A DNA stretch of 64,000 nt from Allium sativum (Eukaryota > Streptophyta > Magnoliopsida > Asparagales > Amaryllidaceae): the NCBI GenBank assembly GCA_030737875.1, contig CM060915.1:633456786-633520785 (forward strand), in the 5' to 3' direction. The position numbers were made by a program, and so were the translations under genes. Of the stretch, positions 24,076 to 37,232 are shown in pieces (positions within the stretch are counted from its first letter, which is position 1; the number at the start of each line of letters is the position of its first letter). The notes under the pieces were generated by a model that saw nothing but the letters and a program-made list of their open reading frames with translations, was not told the DNA's origin and searched no databases.

Positions 24076-25026
24076 TATCGTGGGAGGGAGGGAGATAAAG
24101 TATAGGAGGCTTAATATAAAAATTATTTTATATTATTTTATTATTTAAATTCTTTTAGTTTGAAAATTCTTTGTTCATCCATGCTAACTCTAATCTGAAC
24201 CTGACGACTGTTGCTCGTAGCTAAATACCCCCATTCCGAACACAATGGGATATGTTTCGTAAGCTGATTCAATCGTTTCGATCAGTTTCCGTCAAAATCA
24301 AGATATAAATTAGTATGTATTCAATTTGAACGCACATTTCAATTTACCGGGGCCACATACAAACTCTAAAAGTTCCATAAAAATTATTTCTAGCTTCGTA
24401 TTGACGATACAGTCCTAACAAAACTAATTTCGTCGAATTCTGAGATAGTTTGAAAAATGATCATTTTCGGGTCGATCCAAATTGACTGAAACTGTTCAAA
24501 CACATTTAACTTCGCTACGCTCACATACTGATTCTAAAAATTATGAATTTTGAAACCTAGCAATAATTTGACATCCCGGATCCAACAAAAGTGGTTTCGT
24601 TGAAAACCGAGGTCGATTGCAAAATTTTCATTTTTAAGGGCCTTTATATATATTAAAATATATATAAATTCCACAACTACTTTTTTGAATTTTAAACTGG
24701 ACATATCTTTCAACTTCTAAAGTGAAATCTCAGTTTCTTACTTTCGTTAGAAAGATATCGTCTAACAGATTCAAATATTTCTCGTTTCGTCCAGTTCCGA
24801 CTTATATTTAATCCTATATATTCATTTGAAATTCGAAATCGAATTTTCGAACTACAGCGCCTTTTCAAGCTCATTATATAATTAAAATAAATTTATTCGT
24901 TTTAACTTCGTCGAAAATAGATTTTCCGTTGTTATTATTTAAAATAAATCATCTTAAATATTCAAAATTCATTAAAATCGCCAAAATAAAAATTTTAAAT
25001 TAGCTCAGAATTTCCGGGTTGTTACA

Positions 25027-25039
25027 ATCTCCCCCACTT
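25027..25039 (-). other. Polypurine tract of C
   Basis: Sense AAGTGGGGGAGAT lies directly before the 3' LTR start TGTAACAACCCGG. Confidence 0.9.
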
Positions 25040-25199
25040 AAAATCTTTTCGTCCTCGAAAAGGAACGAAGCTGAAAGTTGTTTAACTAATCAACTCAACT
25101 TTCATTATTTTAATTATGACTTAACTTCTTCAACTTTTTAGTTTCTAAGAACTTTCAAATTTTTCAAAAATTTGGCTAACACCCTAAATTTTCGAAAAA

Positions 25200-25365
25200 T
25201 TTCGCCATAACCTCCCCTACACTAGGAGCTTCTGGATATTTCAAATAGCCTCCCATGGCCCTCACCATTCCAAAAGAAAAAGAAAAAGCCAAGTGGCTAG
25301 CCAATCGGCTCATAAAATCATCATCACCCAAACAAAACAATAAATGTGTACCTATTTGTCGGGTA
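25200..25365 (-). other. Shared pyrimidine-tract block, C internal domain
   Basis: Sense order: GGTACAC, GGCTAGCCACTTGGC, CTTTTTCTTTTTC, GCTATTTGAAAT, AGGGGAGGTTATGG. It is the same block that sits inside the LTR of B. It lacks the clean CGGGAA/TTCCCG stem. Confidence 0.75.
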
Positions 25366-25700
25366 TACAAATTTATTTCTCTGCTCTAGCCTCCTTGCTA
25401 TGACTTGTTCACACACATATATGTACAGGCATGCAATTGTAATCATTTTTCAGTATAGTTCAATATTCGGTTCAATTTGGCATAATGGTTCAAAATTTCA
25501 ATTAATCAAACCAATAATCATACAACACAACTAGCAGTCAATTAGTTGGTTAATTTTTCAATCATATAACTTTGATATAAATACAAAAAATCATGTTTTT
25601 GATGCTAAATCACAACAACAAGCCCTATCTAATTTTGTTTCTCACACCAGTCTAATGGAAATATATAGACATCACACCTTTCGAAACTCGAACACAAATG

Positions 25701-25725
25701 TTGATGATGTCTAGACTATCATCAA
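25701..25725 (-). other. TTGATGAT/ATCATCAA internal hairpin, C
   Basis: A perfect eight-base stem with a nine-base loop, about 0.35 kb from the primer site. Confidence 0.65.
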
Positions 25726-25941
25726 GATCGTCTCCGGGCGACTATAGTGTGATTCTATATCTATCCAGTATATTTGGGACTTCGAATATACATTTATGAC
25801 ACATATACACGAAATCTTCATATACTAGATTGTCCAAATTCAATATAAATAAAATATTCGAATACGTATTAAAACGGTTTAAATTTTCAAAACAAAATTT
25901 GTTTCCACTTTATTTGAAAAACATACTCTTCACACTCGTTC

Positions 25942-25960
25942 TAGGATACTACTGATCCTA
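25942..25960 (-). other. TAGGAT/ATCCTA leader hairpin, C
   Basis: Identical to the B hairpin in both stem and sense loop CAGTAGT, although the elements are otherwise strongly diverged. Confidence 0.75.
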
Positions 25961-26043
25961 TCTCCAACGAGTCATTCTCTTTGGATTTTAATAATCCAAT
26001 CTCTGATGAATTCTTTCGTTTGGTTATGATGTGTCTTGTTCTC

Positions 26044-26064
26044 GAGCTCTGTAAACCAGAGCTC
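26044..26064 (-). other. PBS-overlapping hairpin, C
   Basis: A perfect stem, GAGCTCTG with CAGAGCTC, and a five-base loop. Sense arm one includes the GAGC of the primer-binding site. Confidence 0.8.
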
Positions 26065-26072
26065 TGATACCA
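26061..26072 (-). other. Primer-binding site of C
   Basis: Sense TGGTATCAGAGC, three bases after the 5' LTR end at 26076. Confidence 0.93.
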
Positions 26073-26379
26073 AGATGACACGACTCGAACTTCCCCGTGA
26101 AGGAAAGCACAGATTGAATTGAGAACAACACACATCAAAACACGAACAGAAGAACATTTCATTGTATTTTACAACAATTCCATCAGAATACAAGAATATA
26201 CAGAGTATGAATAAATATTATACAACAGAGAATATCAGAGATTTTAATACATTACTGCAGCGGAAAAATAATACAAAACATAACTGAAAGAAATAAACGG
26301 ATACAGAGCTTTCCGAATATCACTTCAGCTATAAACCGGGATCCTGTGAATATAAATCTACAAAACCAAAACTCCTAGC

Positions 26380-26450
26380 TGCCCGTGTGGAAAATAAGGG
26401 CACCCAGAGTTTAGGTTAAAACAATAAACTCCAGGTCAGTCATGGGACTG
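26380..26450 (-). other. Three-hairpin LTR module, C right LTR
   Basis: Same stems as at 18717-18787. The change CTAGG/CCAGG lies next to the middle stem and does not break it. Confidence 0.8.
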
Positions 26451-26983
26451 GTGTGAGAACTAAAATAGTTATTAATCTTTATTTTAAAGTTAGGTAAATC
26501 AAGGGACCACGTCGTATAACATGGAACGGGTTTCCTCCCAAGAATACCAGTGCATAAAACAACAGCGCAATGCTAAATAAAGAACAATGAAGCTATTATA
26601 AGACCCAGGTCCCATCACACAATGCAACGCAAGCCGGAGGATAGGGTTTTTACCTTATAATAGCCAAGAATGCTTGATACGTTAAATTTCATGTTTTATT
26701 ATTACTATAAGTGTATAGTGTCAAAACAATTTCAAATCATAAGTATCAATCATAGACGGCATAAGCGCCCCATCCCACTATGTCGCCATACTAGGCTCTA
26801 CAATCAAAATCGCACATGTCACTTACTGGAAGTTGGATTTCCATCTGTGAACCGAGGAAAAAGATAGTCCTCTACCGATTCAAGATGCTCTAGCCCGTGT
26901 CTCAGGTCATAGCTTGAGTGACCTTTGGATCGTCAGGGCCGGTCCATCGATGTGGATTAAAATGCCTGAACACTGCGTTTCCC

Positions 26984-26997
26984 CACCCTTTGGGGTG
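26984..26997 (-). other. CACCC/GGGTG mini-hairpin, C right LTR
   Basis: Same as 19321-19334. Confidence 0.6.
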
Positions 26998-29479
26998 TCA
27001 TTGAGTCAACAAATGATTCCATCGGCTTCACATAGTCACCGATATATCTGAGGCACCTCGCAATAGCAACAACCACATAAGTCAAACTCGTCAGGGCATG
27101 TAAAACCACTGACGCCACTTCAAGCTAGAAGGAAACGCATGTCCTCCCTGAGGTCCTCTCCCATTTCTAGTCCACTACCGGGGTGTGAGGCTCGCGAATC
27201 AATGCTACACAAGCTATGCCACACAGGCCGTGCTTTGATCATCAACCACAAGACTTTGCTTTTCAATAGAAGCCTTGATCAATTGCCACTTAGGCATGCC
27301 ATACAGGCAATTCACACTATGCAACCGATATCAATCACACAAAATGAAATCCGATGTCAGACACACAGTCCATTTACAAGTCCGTTCTGGGTCTGAACGA
27401 AACCGGAGGCACCTTGTACCTCGCATATCCATCAATCTCCAAGTACATCTGGACGACCACTAACTGATTCCCTCCTCTTATGTGTACGGCCCAATCAAGA
27501 TCATCAATAATCACCCAAACGACGTAAAGACATCCGGTCTTCGACCACCATCTTCATCCTCGACACCACGTCGAATCAGTTATTCAGAATGGGATAAACC
27601 CGGTCTTTCTGAATAACTCGCATATATAATAAACAAGTGTTACACAAACACAACATACGCCTCATTCCAATTCGTCAGTCACTAACAGTAAATTAGTAAG
27701 AGAACAATTCCCCAAATATTAACCCCGAAGGCAGAAACCAACATCAGTTCAATACCCAGGAAACCATTTTTCTTAGGTAACCTACAGTCAGTTTCTAAAT
27801 TTCACATTCTTAGGGAAAGGTTCCCATTAATTTTATCAAAGATAAATTCTTTTAAATTTATTCTTTAATCTTGCTTTGAATATCACTTCAAACTAGTCGG
27901 GATTAGCGAACCACACCGAAGTAATTATTTATTTTATTTCCTAATCCCAACCTATTCATCCCATGAAGTAAAACTGGTAATACTTCATATCTAACACCAC
28001 GGTGTTATCGGTAAAGTAAATTACCATTTCACGTTCAAATCTAGTTAAAGATTTAACTATCGCTTGGAGCAAAACTGGTGATACTCCATTCTTGATCATT
28101 TCAATCTAATTAAAAATTCATTAAAACTCCACTTAGTTTTAATCTTTAACTGGGTTAAAGAACCGATGTCCTTTAAAACACGGTTCACGATAAACCCCAA
28201 AATCACATCACATTTCAATCAGTCCCTAACCGTAAATTAGTAAGAGGACAGTTCCCTAAATATTAACGCCGAAGGCCGAAACCAACATCAGATCAATACC
28301 CAAGAAACCATTCAACTTAACTAATCTTCAGTCAGTTTCTGATTTTCTTAACTCCGTTGGGTCTATGAACAGTATTATTAAAGATACCATTCACGACAAC
28401 CCAAATCACATTCCATTAATTATCGGGTTAAAGAACAAATGTTATTTAAAACATCGTTCACGATAAACCCAAAAATTAATTCAAATTCAATTCCAATTAA
28501 ATACCATTTAATTGGTACACTTCATTAAATCTAAATAAAAAGATTTAATCTTTTTCTCAATTGGGTTTAAGAACAGTGTTAATGAAGACACCATTCACGA
28601 CAAACCCAAATCACATTTGATATTAAATACAAGGCTATAAATAGAAAATATACCGACTTATATTCAATATCAAATTCTATGACCAACAAATATCGTATTG
28701 GAAATAACGATATAAATATATCTTTCAAATTTCCATAACAATATCTATATAATCACAAAATCCAACATCGAAATATTCCAAAGTCAATTTCGATTCAAAT
28801 CCATTCCGATTCAATTATCAGAAATTTTGGTTACTTTTAAAACCATTTCAAATCCAGTTTATTTATTTTAAAAATAAATTGATTTTAATTCTAGTTCAAA
28901 ATTAGTTCATTTCGATAAAAATCTATTTTTATCTTTTTAGATATGGAAAATTTCATCCCAATTCTTCCCAAATCATTTCTTATGATTTCACACAAATTAT
29001 TACTATTTTTAATAATTTTATCAAGGCCCGTACAGTCAATTTCCATCAACGGCCATCGAACTGCACTTACAGCGACCTTTTCCAAATTTGATTTGGACAT
29101 AATTCCAAATCCAACCGTTAGATTTCAAATCTCTAATATTCATTAGAAAGCTCTTTTTGATACGAACCCAACTGTTCCGGTTTTAGGAGAATCCAACGGT
29201 CCGATCTCCCGTAATGTCAGTTCGAAGTCAATGGTCGAAATTCGCGAACTACCGCAGCGCGACGCATTCTATTGAGGCCATTATATTATATATATAATAT
29301 ATACTTCGTCGAATTCCTTTTAAAACGTATTTTATAAATTGTTTTAAATTTGTTTTCAAAACGATTTCAACTTCCATCTCAAATTCAAATCAAAATTGAA
29401 TTTTCAAATTTAAATTCGTTTTCAATTCATTTCAAATCGATTCTAATTTCAAATTCATTTCAAATCAATTCTAATTTCT

Positions 29480-29670
29480 ATTCTATTTAATTCAATTCGA
29501 TTTTCAATTATATTCAATTCAATTTGAATTTCAATTCTATTCAATTCAATTCGAATTTCAATTCTGTTCAATTCAATTCTATTCAATTCAGTTCGAATTT
29601 CAATTCAGTTCGAATTTCAATTCTTTTCAATTCAATTCGAATTTCAATTCATTTCAGTTTAATTCGAATT
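29480..29670. repeat. Degenerate ~28-bp array, C right LTR
   Basis: Partner of 21830-22010, with rearranged unit number. Confidence 0.7.
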
Positions 29671-30639
29671 TTGAAATCACTTTCAATATTCATTGAAAAA
29701 TGAATGAAATAGATATAAATATCGTTCATGTCAAAATGGCGTCAATCTAATCAACACGGCTTTTATTCAACACATGAATGTTTATTATATTCAACACATG
29801 AATATTTTTCAATTCAACACATGAATTTATTTTCTATATTGGAATGACGCCCAATCAATTACCATATAACGTTAACTATATGGATTCCATATAACACATG
29901 TATATAATTGCAACAACAAATAATCAACCACCAACTAAAGTGCACCACACAACTGTCTGTCAACCTATCGATCGACACACAACTATTCAATTGGGACTAG
30001 TGTACGTCAAATATCGTCCCAATACCCGTGTGGGGTTTCAAATCAACAAATACCAATTTAATTTGTGTAGTTGGGCGACGTGTAAATTTTTTCGTCCTAA
30101 TCCATATCAGTCAAATGGGTGTACATAAACAAATCGTCTGATTTGTTTATAAATATTTTATTTTACTCACATACACGTTAAAAATGATATTTTTAACGAT
30201 AAAATATTTTATTCAACCTATGAATATTCTATATCATTTCATTTATTCAAACAAATGATATTTTTATTTTTCTAACTTATTTTAGAAAATTTCGGCGGCA
30301 TAACGACACGATACTAGAAACGGGATAAGGCCTAGCCTTATCCCCAGTCTAATAACAGCGCACGTCACACACAAACCACATTCTATCAATTCAATTCAAC
30401 CAAACGATTAAACCCAAACAAATAATTCCATCAACCAAATAACCTAACAAACAAGTCCATGGTCTATGGACGATGGTGTCGGGTGCTACTAAGCACCATC
30501 TGCATCCTAGTATATATTTTTAACTAGAAAAGAAAATTTAAAGTGAGAAGTTCTCACCAATAAGCTAAACCAAATGCCACGACTCTTTATATGTAGGAAA
30601 TCTTCATCGTGCTTGCCCTTCGTCACTTTCGTCCCCCGT

Positions 30640-31235
30640 ATTCACTACATATATAAAAATCACATCTTTATATTCTCTATTATATAAAAATTCTATTTTT
30701 ACTTCACCTTTTCAACTATATAAAGATTCAAATTTTCCTGACATAAAAATTCAGACTCTTCTAATAAAAAATTCTACCTTTCATGTTATAAAAATCCTTC
30801 CTTTCATATATCATAAAAATCTTATCTTTTCGCATTTAAAAATCTAATCTTTTTATAGACAAAAATCTAACCTTCACTTCATGAAAAATCTAATTTTTAT
30901 ACTTCCTTTATATATAAAAAAATTTGATTTTTATTCTTCCTTCTCATATATAAAAATTCGATTTTTATACTTCCTTTATTATATAAAAATTTGATTTTTA
31001 TTCTTCTTATACATATATAAAAATTCGATTTTTATTCTTCTTCTACATATATAAAAATTGTGTTTTTATTTCAAATCTTCATATATAAAAATTCGTATTT
31101 TTATAACGTTATTATATTAATAAAAATCACATTTTTAACATATTGTTGTATATATAAAAATCCCATTTTTATCTCGTCATTCACATTATAAAAATAACAA
31201 TTTTAACTTACATACGAATCCTAGTTTTTCATACA
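30640..31235. repeat. Palindromic AAAAAT/ATTTTT array, C right LTR
   Basis: Partner of 22979-23570. Confidence 0.8.
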
Positions 31236-31288
31236 TGAAAACCATATTTTCAAATAAACAAAATCAGATATTTAATTTAAAAGCTCAC

Positions 31289-31740
31289 CGTTCATTATTC
31301 TCTTTCTTCCTCGCGTTCGACATCAGAAACCGTCGAACTACCTTGCCAACGTCCATCTCGAACTGCGCGCCACGTTGGTGGGTTAGGATATGAAGCCATG
31401 AGGTGGTGGATGGGACTTTAGAGGCGGAGAGAAAGAAGTGGGGTGCTGGAATCATCTGAGGGCGGTCGGAGAGAGGTGGCGCCGGGCGCGGGTAGGCTGG
31501 AGGTGGCGGCTGTGGTGGGTTCCAGGTCTGGTGGCATCGGATTTGATGGGGGGGCAATTTCAGGCGAGGTCTTGTGTGCTTCTATTCGCGACTGGGGGGG
31601 CCTGTAGCGGAGATCAACGGAGGAGGGCCATGCCCCAGCGATGGCGAGGGGAACCTCCGGCGAGGCGGGCGGCGTTGGAGAAGAGGCGACGGGGGCCATC
31701 AGTGCGGGTTTTTTTTATTTTCTCAGATCAGAAATATCAT
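31289..31740 (-). promoter_or_regulatory. GC-rich leader island with intact donor, C right LTR
   Basis: In sense orientation it ends at GG|TGAGC-type sequence read as G|GTGAGC (GT at plus 31287-31288). The frames on both strands (31285-31557 minus, 31438-31779 plus) are low-complexity, and frameshifts between the two LTR copies argue against coding. Confidence 0.5.
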
Positions 31741-32676
31741 GGGAGGGAGGGAGATAAAGTATTGGGGGGCTTAATATAAAAAATATTTTATATTATTTTA
31801 TTATTTAAATTCTTTTAGTTTGAAAATTCTTTGTTCGTCCATGCTAACTCCAATCTGAACCTGACGACTGTCGCCCCTAACTAAATACCCCCATTCCGAA
31901 CACAACGGGATATGTTTCGTAAGCTGATTCAATCAGTTTCTGTCAAAATCAAGATATAAATCAGTTTATATTCAATTTGAACGCACATTTCAATTTACCG
32001 GGGCCACATACGAACTCTAAAAATTCCATAAAAATTATTTCTAGCTTCGTATTGACGACACAGTCCTAACAAAACTAATTTCGTTGAATTCTGAAACAGT
32101 TTGAAAAATGGTCATTTTCGGGTCGATCCCAATTGACTGAAACTGTTCAAACACGTTTAACCTCGCCACGCTCATATACTAATTCTAAAAATTATGAATT
32201 TTGAAACCTAGCAATAATTTGACATCCCGGATCCAACAAAAGTTGTTTCGTCGAAAATCGGGGTTGTTTGCAAAATTTTAGTTTTTAAGGGCCTTTGTAT
32301 ATATTAAAAAATATATAAATTCCACAACGACTTTTCTGAATTTTAAACTGGACATATCTTTCAATTTCTAAAGTGAAATCTCAGTTTCTTGCTTTCGTTA
32401 GAAAGATATCGTCTAACAGATTCAAATATTTCTCGGTTCGTCCAATTCCGACTTATATTGAATCCTATATATTCATTTGAAATTCGAAATCGAATTTTCG
32501 AACTGCAGCGCCTTTTCAGGCTCGTTATATAATTAAAATAAATTTATTCATTTTAACTTCGTCGAAAAAAAAATTCCGTCGTTATTATTTAAAATAAATC
32601 ATCTTAAATATTCAAAATTCATTAAAATCGCCAAAATAATTTTTTTAAATTGGCTCAGAATTTCCGGGTCGTTACA

Positions 32677-32681
32677 ATTTC
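32677..32681. repeat. Right target-site copy of C (ATTTC)
   Basis: Matches 18408-18412 exactly, which fixes C as one insertion of 14,264 bp. Confidence 0.93.
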
Positions 32682-32797
32682 AATTTTGAAAAAAACCAAA
32701 TAATCTATGTGTCCATGCGAGCTTGAAACGATTGACAAAATTAAAGGTGAATAAGGAAATAAGAATAAAAAATATATAGAAAAAAGAGAAACAAGAA

Positions 32798-32819
32798 TAT
32801 ATATATATATATATATATA
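32798..32819. repeat. (AT)n microsatellite
   Basis: Uninterrupted AT dinucleotides within D. Confidence 0.95.
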
Positions 32820-32921
32820 AAGATAAGAAATGACATGTATTCAACATCCCCAAAAAGCACACATGCGTCCCACTTTTATCTCCAAACCCGACTTCTCCTA
32901 ATTCTTTCCCCTTTCCATTTA

Positions 32922-33289
32922 TATATAAAAATGGCACCATACTTTCTTCTTGCCCGTATCTCCTCCCTAAGAAAAATAAATCCACGAAGAAAAGGAAAAA
33001 AAAAAAAACTAGATCGACCCTCCCACTTCAGATCGTTCATGGCTACCTTCTATTATCCACGCCCCTTTTCCACCGAGCTTTCTCCACACGCGGTCTCTAC
33101 CCACTCCAATCGCCACAGCATTTTACCCTAATCCACTGCAAACCGCACTAAGCCATACCCTAGAAAAATCACCTTCCTCGAAACAGTGAAATCCCAAATC
33201 GAGTGTTTCGTTAGTTTTAATAAGATCTAGGCATTTGGGAAATCGAATTCTCATAGTCAATCGTTAGGGCTGGTGTCATGATTGTATAG
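32922..33289 (+). promoter_or_regulatory. Putative promoter and leader exon of D
   Basis: TATATAAAA at 32922-32930. It is followed by a GC-richer leader with ACCCTAA and ACCCTAG phrases common in plant 5' leaders. It ends at donor TAG|GTGAG (GT at 33290-33291). No conserved protein is visible. Confidence 0.55.
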
Positions 33290-33299
33290 GTGAGGCCGG

Positions 33300-35880
33300 A
33301 AAAGAAATAGGAGGTTTGTGTAAGAGGCTTCTTTCTAGTGCCTTGCTAATGATTAGTGGAGCTAATGATGTGCGAGGCGCAGTAACCATGGTCGTATGCT
33401 ACAATCATTCACTCCATCAACTTTGTAGACTAACTTAACGGGTGTAGTTTCATTGTGATGGGCATGAGGTGTTCACGAATCAGAGTTCGAAGGTGGTAAC
33501 GATGTTGGTTTTTATTGCCTATGAAGAGAGAGGTAGACGTTTAATTCATTTATATATACTTTAGTTCTTCAATAATTGCGAATCCTGATAATAGTGTAAC
33601 ATATGATAACAAAATTTTTGAGTGGATAAATAATATTTGCACCACTAACTAGTGGTTGTTTCTTGGGATATTTGAACTTGACGTGTAATAAAATTCTAAA
33701 CGAGAAAAATAAGCTAACTTGCAACGTATTCGAATAAATATGGAAATAATTTCCTTATTCATTCTCCAGCATGTTAAAAGGTTGTATTCTATTGAAACCA
33801 AAAAGAACGTGATGTCATTGAGACATTCAAAAGGGTTCACCATTCTGCATTAACAACGCATTATTCACACAAATTCCCCATTCACATGCAAAGTGAGTTT
33901 TTTCTCATTAATGGATAAATTTTGTTGCAAGTTCATAGGAGATGTTAATAATACTCACATGATTTTATTTATCATTAATCATATGATATAAATTGTTGTT
34001 TACGTGAATTAATAATGCTTGCTACGTGATTATGTGTGATTGGTTATTTATTTAAATTGTTTATAATTTCATATCATCCTTGTAATCACACTGCAAGTTC
34101 CCTGTAGATTTAGGAAAATCACTATGTGCTAAAATGATATATACTCGAACGATTGTGTAGATTCAGGGAATAAAAATGGATTGATTTGGGATGTAGGTTG
34201 ACATGACATATACTTAGGATTCAAATTTTTTAAATGAATTAAAATGATAAATACCTGTATCACTTGACCATTGGATAGAAAATTTTACACAGGTACCATG
34301 GTCAATTGAAAATTATTTTCTAGGTGTTATAAGTACGTATCTATTTTGAAATTGAATTTGAATATTTTTTTAAATTAATATTTGAAATAATTTAACTTGA
34401 ATTTATGTATTTAAGTAAAAATTATTTAATAAAAGGATTGAACTTGATCTTTTTCTAAATTGAATTTATTATTGAAGAAAATATATTCATCAAAAATTTT
34501 AAAAATATATTTTGATTTATCATATGATTTTTGATATTTAATTTATATTTTAGGTTTAAATTAATGTTCAAATATTTAAACTTGATTTTATAAGTTAAAA
34601 CTTAACTTATTTAATGAATAATCTTAATTAATTTAAAAAAATAGATTTATTGTTTTGAAAATTAATCTATGAAATTGATTTAAAAAAAATTAAATGGTTT
34701 GAAATTTTTAATCTGTTAAAATTAATTAAATGAAACTATTGAATTAATTAACATAAGAATTTTACTTAGCTTTTAGGATTTAATCAATTTAAAATGATTT
34801 TTTTAACTTTTAGAGAATTTTATTAAATAATAAAACATCGTACTTGAAAGTCTGAATGTTGGTTTAAAACTAATAAAAAGAAATAAATTCAGAATCTAAG
34901 TTTCAAACCAGATTTAAATTCATTGTTTAAATTTAGAATTAAAGCTGTAATATAACTCATACACTTTGTTTAAATTTGGAATTTATACTGTTCGAGATTT
35001 AAGTTAAATTGAACCGAAATTTGAAATTGGATTTAATGTTAAGTTGAATTTTGAAAATACAGATATTTTGTTCGGATTGGATTATTTATTCAAATTAGCT
35101 ATTCTATATTAAACTATACTATTTAAACCAATTTCTTTTTTACTTTTTATTTCAAATAACTAAAAATATATTTTACAACTATTTTAATAAAACCGATTTT
35201 TATATATTTCATTTAACTTTTGTACATTCTTATACTATTTTAATTAAACTTTTATAAACTAAATATAATTGTTATAAATATTAAATCAAACTATTCTATA
35301 CAAACATTAAATATTATGTATACAACTATTTATCAAACTTAATTATTTTACAATATAAGTATATATGTCCAATTTGAGCATTTAAATCCTAAATATGCAC
35401 ATAAAGATTTGATTAAATAACAATATTTATGACTAAGATTCAAAATCGAATGTGAAGTTTTTGATAACGAAACAGGTTGTAAGTATTGACATTAGAAATT
35501 TGAATCTATATCGAATAATTGAACCAATTTGTAAAATTGGCAAATAAAAATCAGTACTTGAAGCTAATTGATTTAAGATATTTAAATAGGATTTCAAATT
35601 TAATGACCATGGCATGAATAAGCATTTGGGTTGTTAAAGGGACCGGAGTCGGTATTGTCATAATCTTTGCTAATACAGATACCAATTTAACAACTGTGCA
35701 TGTGGTAAAGATCCAAGAATGAAGTATGGTGGATTTGGTGAACGATTATTGGATTTGAAGAAAGAGGATGATGATGGATAGCCTTGACCTTGGACTAGTT
35801 GAATATAACAATATGATTTTTGTTTGATGATTACAAACATATATATTATTATATAGATGTGTTTGTAATTGTACTATTCT
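33300..35880 (+). other. AT-rich body of D, no gene seen
   Basis: Very AT-rich sequence with degenerate TTTAAATT motifs, in the position of the intron-like part of the other LTRs. I see no frame, RNA gene or clear tandem array. Confidence 0.6.
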
Positions 35881-36371
35881 ATATTTCATCTCGTACAGAA
35901 ATATATATTTATTTTGAATAAAATGTTATAAAGCAGAATTTAATATTCAAACGGTATTTTTATTTAAATAAATATTTTATTTCAATATTTGAATAATACA
36001 AACTTTTGACTCCGCTATTGTAAACCTCACTATTACATAACAGATCAATCACATATACATTGGTTCCTCACTACATCACTCGGTTACATACACTCAGTCT
36101 CATATTCACTTAGTTTCATGTACAGACTCTTATACATTCATACGCTGACTCACTGAATGTTTAGTTACTTTGATATCCAGTAATGTTACCCGCATACCTA
36201 TCACAGAAACACACACAGAGTAAACTGGAACAAAACAGAATTATCTGCAGACAAATCTAAATTTATTTTAAATTTTATTGGCCTTGGAATTTTGGTATGT
36301 TTCTCATTATATTTCTGGACTTGGCATGATATATACATCTATTTGTGTCTAGATTGCTTATGATATTCACA

Positions 36372-36376
36372 GTGAT
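36372..36376. repeat. Candidate right target-site copy of D (GTGAT)
   Basis: Equals 18093-18097. A chance 5-bp match somewhere in the 4-kb search interval is possible. Confidence 0.5.
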
Positions 36377-37232
36377 TCACTGTAAATACCACAAGGTAGA
36401 CTGAATATTGGTGCTTGCAGATCAGCCTCAACAAAGGTATAGTGGTCTTCTGACCAAGACCAGCCTCGACTCACATTTGTAGTCTGCAGATCTTAACCAG
36501 CCACGACACATCCTATAGTGGTATGCTGATGTAGACAAAAAATATAATTACAAACGTACAATGCACGTATACACATACATGTGTATGTATATACACATAT
36601 ATATTGATAATGTGCATGTGAATAGGTTTGACATGCAAATCATTACAGCCCAAAATACACAAGATGGCAACAACACTTCAGTTATAAAAGGGTGCACAAC
36701 AATTTCAACATGGAAATTGTGCATCATGTCTATGCACAATTTAGTATGCAATAGTGGTCCATATACAAGTGCACTGTCACAAATCAGCTACAAGTGACAT
36801 GATAACAAGCACAACATGAACCCATCAAGATGAAGCAAGCACAAATGTGCATGATGGCTTGGCACAAAAATTCCAAGTGTGAAGTAATAGTGTTGTATAC
36901 ACAGGATGAACAAAACAATCACACATGGCTCAACAAACATGAAGAAGTACAAAAGTGTGCATGGTGCAAGACTATCTCAGGAACAAGAACTACATTTAGC
37001 AAATAATAAATGGTGTAATACAATATACACATGATACAGGTTCAAGTATCAGCAGCATCAAAAATGAAAATATATGGCATGCAAATGTATGGTAAAAGCG
37101 AACTAGTCACAAGGTTCAAATACACAGAGTATAACATGTACATGAAGCAAGCAACAATGAGTCAGCAAGGTAGAAATTGTTCAAGTGTATAATGGGAAGT
37201 GCACAAATACAACCCATCAAGCACAATGAAGT
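36377..37232. other. Old sequence X, right part
   Basis: No gene. It contains a TGTA/TACA microsatellite-like stretch (about 36560-36605) and many CAAG/GCAC phrases. These resemble, in reverse, the TGCAAGTT-rich LTR body of J, so X may be a diverged LTR of the I/J kind. Its last five bases, GAAGT, should be the left target copy of G. Confidence 0.45.

Larger units (their letters stand above)
18413..25026 (-). mobile_element. Element C: left (3') LTR, 6614 bp
   Basis: The plus-strand left end is TGACACGACCCG and the right end is CCGGGTTGTTACA. It is flanked by ATTTC and by the polypurine tract of the internal domain. It pairs with 26076-32676, with frequent single-base differences (a few percent by eye), so C is older than A2. 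Contents in plus order: GCAGCGG block, three-hairpin module, hairpin repeats, AT-rich arrays, GC-rich leader island (about 23640-24060), and conserved upstream blocks. Confidence 0.95.
25027..26075 (-). mobile_element. Element C internal domain, 1049 bp, non-coding
   Basis: Bounded by the polypurine tract (plus ATCTCCCCCACTT) and the primer-binding site. The sense strand has GGGGACGAAA-like sequence just before the polypurine tract (here with one change, GAGGACGAAA). There are no gag or pol motifs. It contains the shared pyrimidine-tract block (25200-25365) and three conserved hairpins. Confidence 0.9.
26076..32676 (-). mobile_element. Element C: right (5') LTR, 6601 bp
   Basis: It begins TGACACGACTCG in plus orientation and ends CCGGGTCGTTACA, followed by target copy ATTTC. 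Module order is the same as in the left LTR. It is adjacent to the primer-binding site, so this is the 5' LTR of the minus-strand element. It keeps an intact leader donor. Confidence 0.95.
32682..36371 (+). mobile_element. Element D, right part of a probable 4.0-kb solo LTR
   Basis: Continuation of 18098-18412 after the C insertion. It has a TATA box (32922-32930), a GC-richer leader, a donor TAG|GTGAG near 33290, and about 2.3 kb of AT-rich sequence without a gene. A GACTCCGCT phrase near 36010 resembles the U5 block of the other LTRs. I place the end at CA 36370-36371 because the next five bases repeat the left flank GTGAT. With no internal domain, it would be a solo LTR of about 4005 bp. 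The end is less certain than the start. Confidence 0.5.

Noticed and set aside
31285..31779. Overlapping Pro-rich (minus) and Gly/Trp-rich (plus) frames in the C leader island
   Set aside because: Open on both strands, with indels shifting frames between the two LTR copies; composition artefact.
36010..36040. Alternative end of D at CTATTACA near 36036
   Set aside because: The following bases do not repeat the left flank GTGAT, whereas the CA at 36370-36371 is followed by GTGAT.
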